Shown: piece by piece, positions 44,201 through 55,000 of the stretch
How the letters are laid out: the number at the start of each line of letters is the position of its first letter
Numbering within the stretch: the first letter of the stretch is position 1
Origin: Cyanodermella asteris
Taxonomy: Eukaryota; Ascomycota; Lecanoromycetes; Ostropales; Stictidaceae
Assembly: GCA_900618795.1 (NCBI GenBank)
Contig: UYJD01000004.1
Coordinates: 624,560 to 688,559, forward strand
DNA: 64,000 nucleotides
Reading direction: 5' to 3'
Made by a program: the position numbers and the translations under genes
The notes under the pieces: generated by a model
What the model was told of the DNA's origin: nothing
What the model saw: the letters and a program-made list of their open reading frames with translations, nothing else
The model's database searches: none

Positions 44201-45213
44201 GTACCGTACTATGGAGTATGGACCGAGGGTGGGGAAGCGTTGTGCTCAGACACGACTATCAAGTTAGCGGCGAGGCAGACTGCGAATCTTACAGAAATCT
44301 GAGTGCTGTCGTTTCCATCGATGCATGCCGACGCCTTATACATTTGGCGTGAACGCGCACATAGATCTACTGGTCCGAATAACCCGGCTTCTTCCATCGA
44401 ATGCCAGGCATACAGCATTTCTCATGTGGCCGGCCAAGTCGGGGTCCCCAGCATTGTCGTGCCGATAAGGCCTCGACTCCGGCTGGGCCGACGTGTGGAG
44501 CAGCGGGAGGCGACAGCGGCTCAGGGTCCGCTCTGCAAACCTACCTACGTGCTCTATCTACGGCGCAGTTGTTTCAGCAAGCAGACGGTCTTCTGCGTGT
44601 CTGTGTCGGGTCTAGCTCGCCGCAAGCTCTCACTACCTCTCTCTGTGTCGGCCGCCCCTATCAAAAATGTCGGTCTGGCGATTCTGGGCCTCAGCACGCC
44701 GTGAACAACCAACTTTCGCCCCCCTGTCACATGCTGCTTACGCTGGGAGGAGACGCACCAGACTGGGTCGACAGTCAGTGCGGCCAGTCAGGCAGAATGT
44801 CAGCACCGGCGACTGGCTCACGGCTTGTGCCCCAGCTGTTTGCGCGGCGCCTGAGTCAGGGGGCTTGTCCGTGAATATGTTCAGTATAGCGCCAGTAGGG
44901 GCGCAGATGAGTGGCAATAGACAATTGCGGACCCGTCCGGATAGGCCTGTTGCGGTCTGTGGCGACCAACAGATTCAATAATGCCGTTCGATTAGCGTTC
45001 CCTTCTCAGCCGCAAGCTGCTTTGCTGAAATCGGTGAATGCTAGGGCCAGGTCCCAGGCTAGGCTTCGTACTGGTCGATCGACACTAGATGGCTGACAAC
45101 CTTCTTCTTCCCTTTCTCCGACGCACTCTAACCTCACCCACTCCGTGCTCGTCGTTATAACCTCCAGTAATAGGCTCTGACTGGCCTCGTGCGCTCGCTC
45201 ATAGATCTCAATA
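41250..45213. other. 4-kb gene-poor region
   Basis: Apart from the tRNA-Pro-like gene (listed separately), I see no gene. Many open frames of 60-190 codons occur on both strands but have uneven composition and no similarity. No terminal repeats, transposase motifs or long tandem repeats were recognised. Confidence 0.5.
43530..43642 (-). tRNA. tRNA-Pro(CGG)-like gene with intron and mispaired acceptor stem
   Basis: Read on the minus strand. The D arm is TGGTCTAGCGGTATGAT, as in eukaryotic tRNA-Pro. The anticodon stem is CTTCC/GGAAG with loop TTCGGGT and anticodon CGG at 43610-43608. A 41-nt intron (43566-43606) follows position 37, the canonical site. The variable loop TGGTC and T arm CCGGG-TTCGATT-CCCGG (B box GGTTCGATTCC) are intact. 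The 3' acceptor strand CTGAGCC would need GGCTCAG at the 5' end, but the sequence gives TTAGCAG, so only the inner three pairs form. It may be a decayed copy or a gene whose 5' end was replaced. Confidence 0.7.
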
Positions 45214-46662
45214 ATGAAGAAGAAGATAGCTACCAAGTTCTCGCCCTTGGGCGATATTCCCAAGGAGCTCATCCTCAGAATCACAGAGACAATGGAGCAC
45301 AAGGACAAGCTCAATCTGAGTTCGACCTGTTGGAATCTGAGAATGCTGATCGGTGCGGACATCTTTGAAACCACCGTCTTGAAGAACACCGACAAGAGCG
45401 GCGCAATGGTCAAAGGACTCTCCGCCAGCAAAGCCAACGAACTCGTCAAGGCACTGTACTTTGAAGGCTCCGCTCCCACCGACAAAAGCAAAGACTATGG
45501 TGACATATCCAATGTCATGCCAAATTCCGTCCACTCAGTCTTGGCGAACCTCTCCAAATTTCCGAACCTAGAAAAGGTCAGCGTCGGTTGGGATTTCCAG
45601 ATGAACAACCATGATGAGTGGACCGGCTGCGTCCTCTGTTTAGTCGCTTGCACGGACGTCAATGCCGCCCTGTCGAGCGAAACCGAGAAGGCGTGGCATT
45701 ATCTGATGGCAAAGACCTTTGAGGCCCTGGTTGCGAACAAGAAGCAAGGCATCAAGAATCTCCAGATCCGCAACCTATTTCCGCGCGACGTCAGCACATC
45801 TTGGAATACAGGCTGGCAGGAACTCCTGAAGACGGTCGAGACGTTCGACCTCTCGCTCTGGGGCGGCTCTCGTGGAACGCACGATAAGGAACTGTGTACA
45901 ACGAAAGCCTACATGAAGTTCGTCAAGGATCTGGACTGGGTCTATTTCTATCGCCTGGTCAACGTCACGGACCTGACCTTCTCCGCGAGCCGGCACGGCA
46001 TGTTGGTCGGTCAGAGCCTGGCCTCCGTGCTCTGGGACGAACTTTACTTTCCGTTCGGCGGAAACCAGATGCGTCGCCTCAAGAATGTCACTTTCGGTAA
46101 TATCTTCCTGACAATCGAACTCATTGATTTCCTCCTCGGCCACATTGCAACCATCGAGTCGCTCACCTTCCGCGACTGCGCTGCCTACGTCGAAGCCAGC
46201 GATTCCAAGCGCAAGGGCCCAAGCTGGGCGGAACTCCTGGATTCACTCCTGGATGCCCGAGCTCCCCGTCTCAAGAACATCTCATTCACGATGCCGACGC
46301 TCGAGGAGATCCAGGAGATTGCCCAGCGTGCTGAAGACGCAGACATGTCGGATGTCGAGGAGGGATCGAAGGCTTCCTGTCAGGAGCTCGCCAAGCTGGT
46401 CGAGAAGAAGCCGGTGAAGCTCGTTTTCCCGTACGCTCACCTCGACGACTTGGGCAAGTATGTCGGAAGTTGGAACTACAGCCTCGAGCACTACAAGAAA
46501 GGCCAGGACCAACAGGCCTACGAGAAGCTTGCGGGTCTCATGACCGCAAACAGGGTGGAGATGCCGTGGCGTATGGAGCGATTGTCCAGCAAGTATGGAG
46601 ATTCGTGGACCATGAACAGCTCGAGAGCCCCAGCCCTTCGAAAGAACTCTGGTTATTCGTGA
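45214..46662 (+). CDS. F-box-like protein of unknown function
   Basis: Single exon, 482 aa. The N-terminus carries an F-box-type motif, PLGDIPKELILRITETMEHKDKLNLSSTCWNLRML (given here as a description of residues 11-45): a leading LGDIPKELILRI, then LNLSSTCWNLR. This motif usually binds Skp1 in an SCF ubiquitin ligase. The rest has irregular leucine-rich segments (NLEKVSVGWDFQ, VTDLTFSASRHG, LKNVTFGNIFLT, IESLTFRDCAAY, LKNISFTMP) that could form an LRR-like receptor domain. It has strong C/G-ending codon bias, unlike its flanks, so it is surely coding. It stands alone in gene-poor DNA. Such single-exon F-box genes are expanded in Dothideomycetes; no substrate can be named. Confidence 0.8.
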   Translation: MKKKIATKFSPLGDIPKELILRITETMEHKDKLNLSSTCWNLRMLIGADIFETTVLKNTDKSGAMVKGLSASKANELVKALYFEGSAPTDKSKDYGDISNVMPNSVHSVLANLSKFPNLEKVSVGWDFQMNNHDEWTGCVLCLVACTDVNAALSSETEKAWHYLMAKTFEALVANKKQGIKNLQIRNLFPRDVSTSWNTGWQELLKTVETFDLSLWGGSRGTHDKELCTTKAYMKFVKDLDWVYFYRLVNVTDLTFSASRHGMLVGQSLASVLWDELYFPFGGNQMRRLKNVTFGNIFLTIELIDFLLGHIATIESLTFRDCAAYVEASDSKRKGPSWAELLDSLLDARAPRLKNISFTMPTLEEIQEIAQRAEDADMSDVEEGSKASCQELAKLVEKKPVKLVFPYAHLDDLGKYVGSWNYSLEHYKKGQDQQAYEKLAGLMTANRVEMPWRMERLSSKYGDSWTMNSSRAPALRKNSGYS

Positions 46663-47036
46663 TTCTGAACACCGTGTCAGTGGAGGAAAACTACTATCCA
46701 GTCTGAAAGGCTGCTCATGACTGTTGAACTTTCAAATTTTTAGCGTCGAGCGAGCATGGAGCAGAGTGCACTAGATTGATTGAGCGAATTCGGCATAGGT
46801 ATCAAGCTGAATGCTTGTGGAGATGGCGTTGGAGGCGTATTCAGCCAGGGCATGGGATTGATTTTGATTTTGCAAAAGGATCTGGCGAAATGGCGTCTTA
46901 GATGTGCTGTTCTCGAGACTGGTTGGCCTTGGAATGCTGAATGAGTGGTTTTTCTACAGTGTCAGGGTCTCAGAGTATGCAAACCTATCACTTGTAATTT
47001 CGAGATGGCATCTCAGTCATAAATTCGATGCTCGCT
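46663..47036. other. convergent intergenic region F-box / RRP8
   Basis: In these 374 bp between convergent stops nothing is seen beyond probable 3' UTRs. Confidence 0.5.
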
Positions 47037-48665
47037 TCACCTTGTCTTGTAGACGCATGGCTTGAGGACTTTGGTCTCGTCTTCCACATCCACTTCATCC
47101 TCTTCGCCTCCCTTTTCAACGAATTTGAGCTTCCCAAGTTTGCCGAAGCCTTCCCTCTTCCTTTCCCTAGGCTTATTCTTGCCCTTGATGGGCGGCAGAG
47201 ACTTGGTGAACCGCATCCTGGCAAACATCTTGTTACGCACGTCTGGCTCACCAACGAGGGCAAATCCCCTACGTTTCAAAACGTCCACGAAAGCGCTGAC
47301 GTCCGTTCGGTTCACTGGCATGGCTTGAACGCCCTCCTGTTCCACAAACGGTTCCTCCTCCTCTTGCTCCTCTGGCGCCTTCTTCGCCGTCTTGCTTTTC
47401 TTGTTCTTGACTCTGTTTCCGACGCTGTGCTCTACGCGCCCGCGGGCGGCCGAAGGCATGCCGGAAAAGCGACTGTTGACGTCTGCGACCCAGCACTCGC
47501 CCTTCCAGCGCAGAATTCGCCATGCTTCTTCAATGAATTCAATCCAGTTGGTGCCCATCAGTGCCAGTGAGAATACCACCACATCGACGCTGCTGTCTGC
47601 CAACGGCAGCGATCTGATGTCCGCTATCGTGACGTGCTCGTTGGGCGATGCAAGGTCGAAGCTGTGGATTTTGAGGTGGAGAGCGGAGGTGAAGCTGTCG
47701 AGCTGCTGAGCAAACGAGCCAGAGCCACAGCCCAGGTCGGCTATGGTCGAAATACGGCTTTTGAAGTCGCGTGGAAGGGGCTCCTTGCCGCCCATGCTGT
47801 CGAGATTGCTCGAGCCTGCTACTGAGAGCTTGGCTTTGTCTGCACCCTTGACTTTGCCCGGTTGATAGCCTTTGTCGGGAATGCTGCTGCGAGAAAGGAC
47901 AAGGTTGACGAAGCCATCGACAGGGTTTTCGGGCCAGCCTTCCACCTGACGCGCAAAGCCTTCGTGATATTCGGTGAAGAACGTTGGGTTAGTCTTGAAC
48001 AACTCGGCGGATTGGGCTGAAGGTGTGGTATACAGCGTTTCGTTCAGGTATCGGAATCGTGATGAAATGAGCTTCTGTCGCATTGCAGATTGTAGCGGAG
48101 TCAACTTAGCAGCAGCAGCTGGTGCAGCGGTAGGCTTTGTGTCTGGATTAGCTTTAGCTAATATGACTTTCGCTGGCTCTGCTACCTCCTCTGCTTGGTT
48201 TCCAGTATCGGCCTCTTTACGAAGCTCTTTCTGCTTTTTTCTCCGCTGCCGTCTTTTACTTGAAGCGTTCGTTTCTCCATCGTCTCCTTCATCGTCCTGT
48301 TTCTTGACTTCTGACTCTGGCCCAGCCGGCTCTTCTTCGGCTTCCGTAGGCGTCGTGCTTTTTGGCTTCTTAGATTTGTCTGATTTCTTCACTGACCCTT
48401 GCTCGTCGCTGCCTTTTTGAACGTCCCGGTCTCGAGACTTGTCCTTTTTCTGTTTCTTGCCGTCTTCCACATGCCTTCTGTCGTCCCTGGATTTCTGCTT
48501 CGGTGCGTCGGTTGTCGTTTGCTCATCGTTAGCTCCCCGCTTCCGCTTCTTCGAACTCTTGGATGATATTTGATCCGTATTGACGGCCTGAGACTCTTTT
48601 GATTCAATTGGCGCCGTCTGTTTCTTCAGCGACGCCGAGATCTTCCATCCCGGAACCGTAAACAT
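47037..48665 (-). CDS. rrp8: 25S rRNA adenine-N1 methyltransferase RRP8
   Basis: Single exon, 542 aa. Rrp8 makes m1A in helix 25.1 of 25S rRNA and aids early pre-rRNA cleavage in the nucleolus. The N-terminal 190 residues are Lys/Glu/Ser-rich, disordered and basic (KKRKRG, KKQKKDKSRDRD). The methyltransferase domain begins LTPLQSAMRQKLISSRFRYL, then the family's SAELFKTNPTFFTEYHEGF. The SAM motif is IADLGCGSGSFAQ. The post-I and IV motifs are HSFDLAS and VDVVVFSLALMGTNW, followed by EEAWRILRWKGECWVADV. A Lys/Glu-rich insert (KNKKSKTAKKAPEEQEEEE) splits the C-terminal part, which still ends in FKPCVYKTR-like sequence (KVLKPCVYKTR). It shares a 257-bp promoter with thymidylate synthase. Confidence 0.95.
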   Translation of the reverse strand: MFTVPGWKISASLKKQTAPIESKESQAVNTDQISSKSSKKRKRGANDEQTTTDAPKQKSRDDRRHVEDGKKQKKDKSRDRDVQKGSDEQGSVKKSDKSKKPKSTTPTEAEEEPAGPESEVKKQDDEGDDGETNASSKRRQRRKKQKELRKEADTGNQAEEVAEPAKVILAKANPDTKPTAAPAAAAKLTPLQSAMRQKLISSRFRYLNETLYTTPSAQSAELFKTNPTFFTEYHEGFARQVEGWPENPVDGFVNLVLSRSSIPDKGYQPGKVKGADKAKLSVAGSSNLDSMGGKEPLPRDFKSRISTIADLGCGSGSFAQQLDSFTSALHLKIHSFDLASPNEHVTIADIRSLPLADSSVDVVVFSLALMGTNWIEFIEEAWRILRWKGECWVADVNSRFSGMPSAARGRVEHSVGNRVKNKKSKTAKKAPEEQEEEEPFVEQEGVQAMPVNRTDVSAFVDVLKRRGFALVGEPDVRNKMFARMRFTKSLPPIKGKNKPRERKREGFGKLGKLKFVEKGGEEDEVDVEDETKVLKPCVYKTR

Positions 48666-48922
48666 GGTGTCGCTTCCAAAGCCTTTACATTCGTGACGAC
48701 CATCACCTAGCTCCGCTCGCCTTGGGAGCTCTCAAAAAGTTTCCGCAGCTTTTTGCTTGGCGCGGAAGAACGACTCCGTTGCTGATCTACGCGGTCGCGC
48801 TCTCAACGCGTCCACCCGCCGCATTGTTGTACTTTGGCCCCTCCATGCTTGTGAAAGATGTCTCCCGCGACTGAACAACGCTCCTCGTTACGGCGCCAGT
48901 GATTGTCAGCTCAATTGCTGCC
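48666..48922. promoter_or_regulatory. shared bidirectional promoter RRP8 / thymidylate synthase
   Basis: This is 257 bp between two divergent ATGs. It contains one exact MCB element (separate entry). Confidence 0.6.
48806..48811. promoter_or_regulatory. MluI cell-cycle box (ACGCGT)
   Basis: The palindrome ACGCGT lies 112 bp before the thymidylate synthase ATG. This is the binding site of the MBF (Mbp1/Swi6) factor, which activates thymidylate synthase and other S-phase genes in yeasts. The site is seen directly. Its function here is inferred from that precedent. Confidence 0.6.
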
Positions 48923-49983
48923 ATGTCTCCGAACGGAGATCTGAACGCCATTGCTTCTGGAAGCCGGCATGAAGAATATCAATATCTCGATCTGATCAAG
49001 GAGATCCTCGAGCAGGGCGAACATCGTCCAGATCGGTATGCTCGCAGCTTTCTCAGAGCTTCAAAGCGGATTTACTGACAGCGTCTTTTAGGACCGGAAC
49101 AGGTACACTATCGCTTTTTGCGCCTCCCCAACTGCGCTTCGCTCTTTCCCGTCCAGCCTCAGACCCCTCTGCTCCTCGCATTCCAATTCTTCCCCTCCTT
49201 ACAACAAAGCGCGTCTTTCTCCGAGCCGTCGTAGCCGAGCTGCTCTGGTTTGTCGCCGGCAGCACCTCGTCTCTTCCTCTATCCGAGGCTGGCATCAAGA
49301 TCTGGGACGGCAACGGATCGCGCGAGTACCTCGACAGCGTCGGACTGTCACATCGAGAGGTCGGTGACCTGGGGCCTGTTTACGGCTTCCAATGGCGGCA
49401 TTTTGGTGCAGAATATGTCGATGCGAAAGCGGACTACACCGGGAAAGGCGTCGATCAATTAGCTGAAGTCATTGACAAGTTGAAGAACAAGCCGTATGAC
49501 AGGCGCATAATCCTGAGTGCGTGGAATCCGAAGGATATACCGCAGATGGCACTACCGCCGTGCCATATGTTTGCGCAGTTTTATGTGAGCTTCCCAAGAA
49601 CGGATGGCTCGAAACCCGGAGAACCGTTGGCGAAAGACATACCGAGACCGAGGGGCAGATTGAGCTGTCAACTTTATCAGAGGAGTTGTGACATGGGGTT
49701 GGGCGTCCCCTTCAATATTGCGAGCTATGCTCTGTTGACACACATGTTGGCACACGTGTGCGATTTGGACCCCGGCGAGTTCGTACACGTGATGGGTGAT
49801 TCCCATGTGTACCTCGACCACGTTGACGCGTTGAAGGTGCAGCTGGAAAGAGAGCCGCGAGAGTTTCCAGAACTGAAGATTACGAAAGAGAAAGGTTGCA
49901 GCATCGATGGTTGGAAAGCCGAGGACCTGGAAGTTGTCGGCTACAAGCCGCATCCGACGATCGCGATGAAAATGTCTGTTTAG
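48923..49983 (+). CDS. thymidylate synthase
   Basis: Two exons: 48923-49035 and 49092-49983, with a 56-nt intron. The product is 334 aa. It converts dUMP to dTMP using methylene-tetrahydrofolate. The N-terminal motif [14 protein letters not shown] leads to [18 protein letters not shown], across the intron. Core motifs are [35 protein letters not shown] and [22 protein letters not shown], whose PCH contains the catalytic cysteine. [21 protein letters not shown] and [14 protein letters not shown] follow, and the C-terminus ends in KMSV, the closing valine of the family. All catalytic residues are present. Its stop codon lies 14 bp from the convergent TGT gene stop. Confidence 0.97.
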
Positions 49984-49997
49984 AATGTGTATAACAT

Positions 49998-51453
49998 TCA
50001 TCGGCTGTCATCAGCCAAGAGATCTATTCCGACTGTCTTTAGGCTACCCACCGCCCAGGGCGGGTAATTCGTCTTGTCCTGGCCGCACCAGTTCCAGAAA
50101 AAGTCTTTCACGAACGCAGGAAATCTGTCATCAATGATTGCTTGTCTAGCCTTGCCCATCAAAGCTAGAAGGAATCGGACGTTATGTATCGACAGGAGAT
50201 GCGCTGCGGTTGTCTCCTTACCTGCATTCATATTGATGAAGGCCTTCGTAACACCAAGCTCTGCGCAGCACATGCAATCACAGTTCTCATCGATAGGGGT
50301 GAAATCGTTGTTGAACTTTGAGTTGCGAAGGTTGATCGATCCTGCAGATGTTATAGCATTTCCAAAGCGCGCTGTCCGGGTTGGCCACACGCAATCGAAC
50401 ATGTCCGCGCCAAGTGCGATGCAGACGATTAGATCTTCTGGATATCCGACGCCCATGACATATCGAGGCTTGTCGGTTGGTAACCAGTCTGTGCATGCGC
50501 TGACCACTTTGCAAAACTCGGTCTTGGCCTCGCCGCCTGATAAGCCCCCGACGGCAACCCCGGGTGTATTTCGGGCTGCCATCTCTTTGCAGCATATTTC
50601 ACGCAGCTTGAGATCAAGGCCGCCCTGTATTATGCAGAACAGATTTTGTGTATTGGGGTTCTGGTGAGCGGCGATGCACCGGTCTAGCCAGCGGATCGAC
50701 CTGTACATCGCTTCCTCTATGCGTGCGTGGTCTGGAGATGTCGTGGCGATCACATCGTCCAACTGCATGATTATGTCGGACCCGATGCTGTTCTGAAGTG
50801 ATATCGAGTGTTCTGGAGTCAGAAGCATTGGTGTTCCGTCGTGGGGGCTTAGGAAGCGGACTCCCTTCTCGGTGACTTCGGCCAACTTGAGCAGGCTCAC
50901 CATCTGGAATCTATAGGAGGTGGTAAACATTACTAGTCGCATAAGCAGAGGTTCTCACAAACGCAGCACTCACCCACCACTGTCCGTGAGTATGTTTCCT
51001 TTCCAGCCTTGGAGCTTGTGTGCTCCACCAACGGCGTCTAAAGCTTCCTGGCCGGGCTTGAGGCCAAGGTGGTAAGTATTATTCAGGCATAGCTTGCAAC
51101 CCGTTTGTTCGAGCTGGGTTGGAGTAAGGCCCTTCAGCGAGGCCTGGGTAGCGACGGGTTGGAAAATGGGAAGCTGAACAGGCCCATGGGGAAGTGTCAG
51201 GAGAGATGCTCGTGCTTTGCTCGTCTGGGGCGCATAAATCAGTAGCCGCAATCTTCTGTAGCATGTTTTCTTGTGAGACCGAGTCGGAGATGTTTCTGGG
51301 GAGTAATGGAAAGTTGCTGTTGGACGGACCGCAGGCTGAAAAGAGCTCAAAGTTTTCGGCTTCACAGGTACAGCTAAAGTAGGGTTCTTGACTCACGGAG
51401 CATCTTGCAAGCAACTCGAATTTGAGGGCGGTACCCTCTCGAAGTTCGGCCAT
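49998..51453 (-). CDS. queuine tRNA-ribosyltransferase catalytic subunit (TGT, QTRT1)
   Basis: Three exons: 51453-51397, 51224-50974 and 50910-49998. Introns are 172 and 63 nt. The product is 406 aa. It exchanges guanine for queuine at wobble position 34 of tRNAs with GUN anticodons, normally with a QTRT2 partner. The spliced N-terminus FELLARCSTSKARASLLTLPHGP is diagnostic. Active-site motifs are PVATQASLKGL, NTYHLGLKPG, NILTDSGGFQMVSL (with the catalytic aspartate), AVGGLSGGEAK and PRYVMGVGYPEDL. The nucleophile region is GADMFDCVWPTRTARFG. Zinc ligands are CDCMCC (CxCxxC) and a later His in AAHLLSIHN. The first intron is the longest in the window but has good gtgagt and cag ends. Fungi cannot make queuine, so the enzyme implies salvage from outside. 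Confidence 0.95.
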
Positions 51454-52071
51454 TCTTAGTCGGCGGTATCAGCTCATGACTTGCTCTATAAATGCTTTCA
51501 ATGGTCAAAGCTGGTCGATATGTGATAAAGAAGCAGAATGTCAGAACATGCGCGAGCTGGCGTTAGTGATCTGGGTCTGAGATGTGTTTCGTAACAGCAA
51601 AAGCGAAGTCAGATCGGAGCGCCTCTCGTACTGAATGTCGGGTGTGCTTTTTGCAGGGCAGGTTTCAGCTAGTCGTATGGTTGGCTCAATTTAGGTAGGT
51701 CTCGCTGGGCTTAGGTCGGATAGCAGGTGTTGGATCGCAGCTTGGCCCCTCTTGCCTCCGCCACGCAGGCTGCACTTGGGCGGCTACATCATCTGACATG
51801 TTCATGCCGGAGCAAGCAGAGAACCGACATCACCACCACTGTACACTTTTCGAAGCACATTAGCATGACATTTATCGTGAGCATCATATTAAAGAGGCGT
51901 GTCCAGTGGATCAATCAGACTTTCTCGGGCTGTGTGCATGATCTGCGGGCGCCGTTGCCTGCCGCCGCTGTCTGATCCGCCCTTTGTTGACTTTTGGCGC
52001 CCTGAAACTGAACTTTCTCCTACCTACAGAACAACCACCCCTTCTCTACCGGCCCTCCCCCATTTTCCGCC
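51454..52071. other. divergent intergenic region TGT / HOS3
   Basis: These 618 bp lie between divergent starts. Nothing certain is seen; a pyrimidine-rich leader occurs before the HOS3 ATG. Confidence 0.5.
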
Positions 52072-55000
52072 ATGTCTTCAACAGACGACCCGCCTGAAAG
52101 GACGGCCGTTCAAAAACCCAAGTCAGAAGAACCGATGATAATCTATCCTTCTCTTCCCACAATCGATCAGCCTATGGAGAATCATGCTCCGCCTGAGCAT
52201 TCACGTCCGCAGCCAGTCCTGCAACCAGTCCTGCAACCAGTCCAGCATTTCGCCGACACACGTAACCCACTCTCTCCTCTCGCATCTCCGGGCACTCGTT
52301 CTCCAAGCGGCTTGAAGAGCCCGGTTGCTGGACGAGCGCAGCAAAGCATTTCAACAGCTCCTTCACAACCAGTTCTGAAGCGAGCCTCTTCGTCCACCTC
52401 GTTGCGCAGTCAACGCTCTAATACGCCAACACTCCTGAAGAAAAGCTCCATGACGTCGTTACGGGGAAATGGCACACAAACACCGCCTAGATCACCTATT
52501 AGCCGAAGGCAGTCGAACAACTTGGGCAATGGCTATGCCCCGTTAGCATCGCCGATGAGGTCGATGACCCCAGCGATGGAAGAACCTCCACCAAAACTGG
52601 CACCGACGCAGGCATCGGTCGCAAAAGAGGTATTCGAGAAAGAGCTACGCCTTCAGAAGGAATCGCAGGTTGAAACTGACATGGCTGTGTTTCTACACGA
52701 TGCATGCTACGGACACCGGTTTTCTCGGCCAAGGACGACAAAGGCTGGCCTCAGCACGATAGTAGAGCGACCGGAGAGAGTCATTGCAATCATACAAGGC
52801 CTCTCCATGGCGTATGTCCGCCTTGGTGGCCGCCACCTCGACGGTTCTTATCCTTTGCACCCCAAGAGCCCCATTGCAGCCCCTCCGTTCAAGATCAAGA
52901 AGAGTACAAGGAGCCTCCCACTCGAGCATCCCGCAGTCACACAAGTACATGGCACAGAATGGATGAAAGAACTCAAGGCAATGTGTGAAGGTGCAGAGGC
53001 GCGCCTGGCTTTGGACGGCAAGGAGCTCACAAGACCCACTGCAGCGACGGGCACGACCGGATCACAAAAGACAAAACTGCACGAGGGTGATCTCTACCTC
53101 TGCGCCGAATCGCTGAATGCGTTACAAGGCGCGCTGGGCGGGGTCTGCGACGCTGTCGATGCAGTCTGCGACGAGTCTGGGTCTCGACGTGCGTTTGCTT
53201 GCGTTCGTCCTCCTGGGCATCATTGTTCCGACGACCACCCTTCTGGCTTCTGCTGGCTGAACAATGTCCATGTTGGCATTGCTTATGCCATGCAGAATCA
53301 CGGCTTGACACATGCGGCCATCGTTGACTTCGACTTGCATCATGGTGACGGTTCTCAGACTATCACGTGGGAGCACAACGACAAGGTTAATCAGATGCAC
53401 AAGAATACTCCAATGTCCAAGAAAAGCCCGATTGGTTATTTCAGCCTTCACGATATTAACTCGTATCCTTGCGAATACGGCGACATCGAGAAGGTCCAGA
53501 ACGCTAGTTTGTGCATCGAGAACGCGCATGGACAGACCGTGTGGAATGTGCATCTCCAAACTTGGAAGACAGAAGACGAGTTCTGGCGACACTACGAGAC
53601 TCGGTATTTGGCACTTATTGACAAGATGCGGGACTTCCTGCGAAACCATTCCAAGAAGCTGCAGGCCGCTCGCCGCGTATCGCAAGGTAAAGCCAATGGC
53701 AGAGGTCCCGATGTTCCTCTTCCGAAGGCCGCAATCTTCATTTCAGCTGGGTTCGATGCCAGTGAGTATGAGGGTCAAGGCATGCAGCGACACAAAGTGA
53801 ATGTGCCAACAGACTTCTACGCCCGGTTCACCCGTGACATAGCTACACTGTCAGACGAGGCAGGCCTCGGAGTAGACGGCAGGATCATCAGCGTCCTCGA
53901 GGGCGGCTACAGCGATCGTGCGCTGATGAGTGGTGTTTTCAGCCATCTGTGTGGACTGGTACCTGTCAACAAAGAGCCTGTAAAAGCCTCTGGGGACGAT
54001 CTTGCTGATCAGATGTCTGGCTTGTCCATGGATATCGGTGGCAAAGCCAGATCTGGAGAAATTGCATCAGTGGACAATTCTTGGTGGTCGCCAGCACGAT
54101 TGGACGAGTTTGAGTACACGAAAACACATGTCGAGTCACCAGTGAACATTCCTGCAGGTCCAAAGAAGAGTCGTGGTTTCAATCCAACGTATATCACACC
54201 AACCCAAGCATCAGTCGCCAAGTCACTACCTCCAAGAAGGTCGTTACCAGGTCAGCCGCGCCAGCAACCACAGCCAGTTCCAGTGGTTGTACCTCCACAC
54301 CCACCCACTCCTCCACCCCCGCCAGTCGAGTGGTCTTCAGCTGCGTTGGCACTATCGGAGCTCCTTGTGCCATCCGACCGCCAGACGCTGAGCTGCAAAC
54401 CTGAGGAATTAGCTGCACCGAGACAGCGAAGAGCTCGCCAGTCGGATATCGGAGTCTTGACAATCCCAAAGAGCGTGGATACTACCACACACGAGTCGGG
54501 CCCAATGTCAGCACAAGTAGAAGGAAAGAGGACAGGCTTGCGAGAGAGGAAAACGAAACCGGTGTATACATCCGACCACGAGGAGAAGCCGAAGAAATCA
54601 TCCCGCGCACCATCCCGTACGACTAGGCGTCGCACAATAGGAGGTGCCAAATCTACAACACCGGTTGACGAGACACCGCCGGTTCCGTCCATCCCTGTCG
54701 CATCGGTTGCCATCAAGACTGAGAATGGTTCTCCACATGTAGTGGATACACGCATGTCCAGCCAGGATCAGCTGAAGGATGCTGTGTCAAGGATTCCAGT
54801 CGCAACACAACCACCGCCAATTCAGCGGGCGAATAGTGAGACTCAAGTTCCCCAACAACCGCCACAATCAGCGACCAATGGTGCGGAAGCAACCAATCAC
54901 AACGGTCTTGGCACCGCAGATACAAGGAAGTTGCAAGGGATAAACAGCATCGACGTGCTTTCTGGTCAGATGAAGAGGATGAAAATCAAACTGACCGTAC

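Noticed and set aside
41250-45213. Possible transposon remnant in the gene-poor region
   Set aside because: I found no terminal repeats, target duplications or transposase/reverse-transcriptase motifs.
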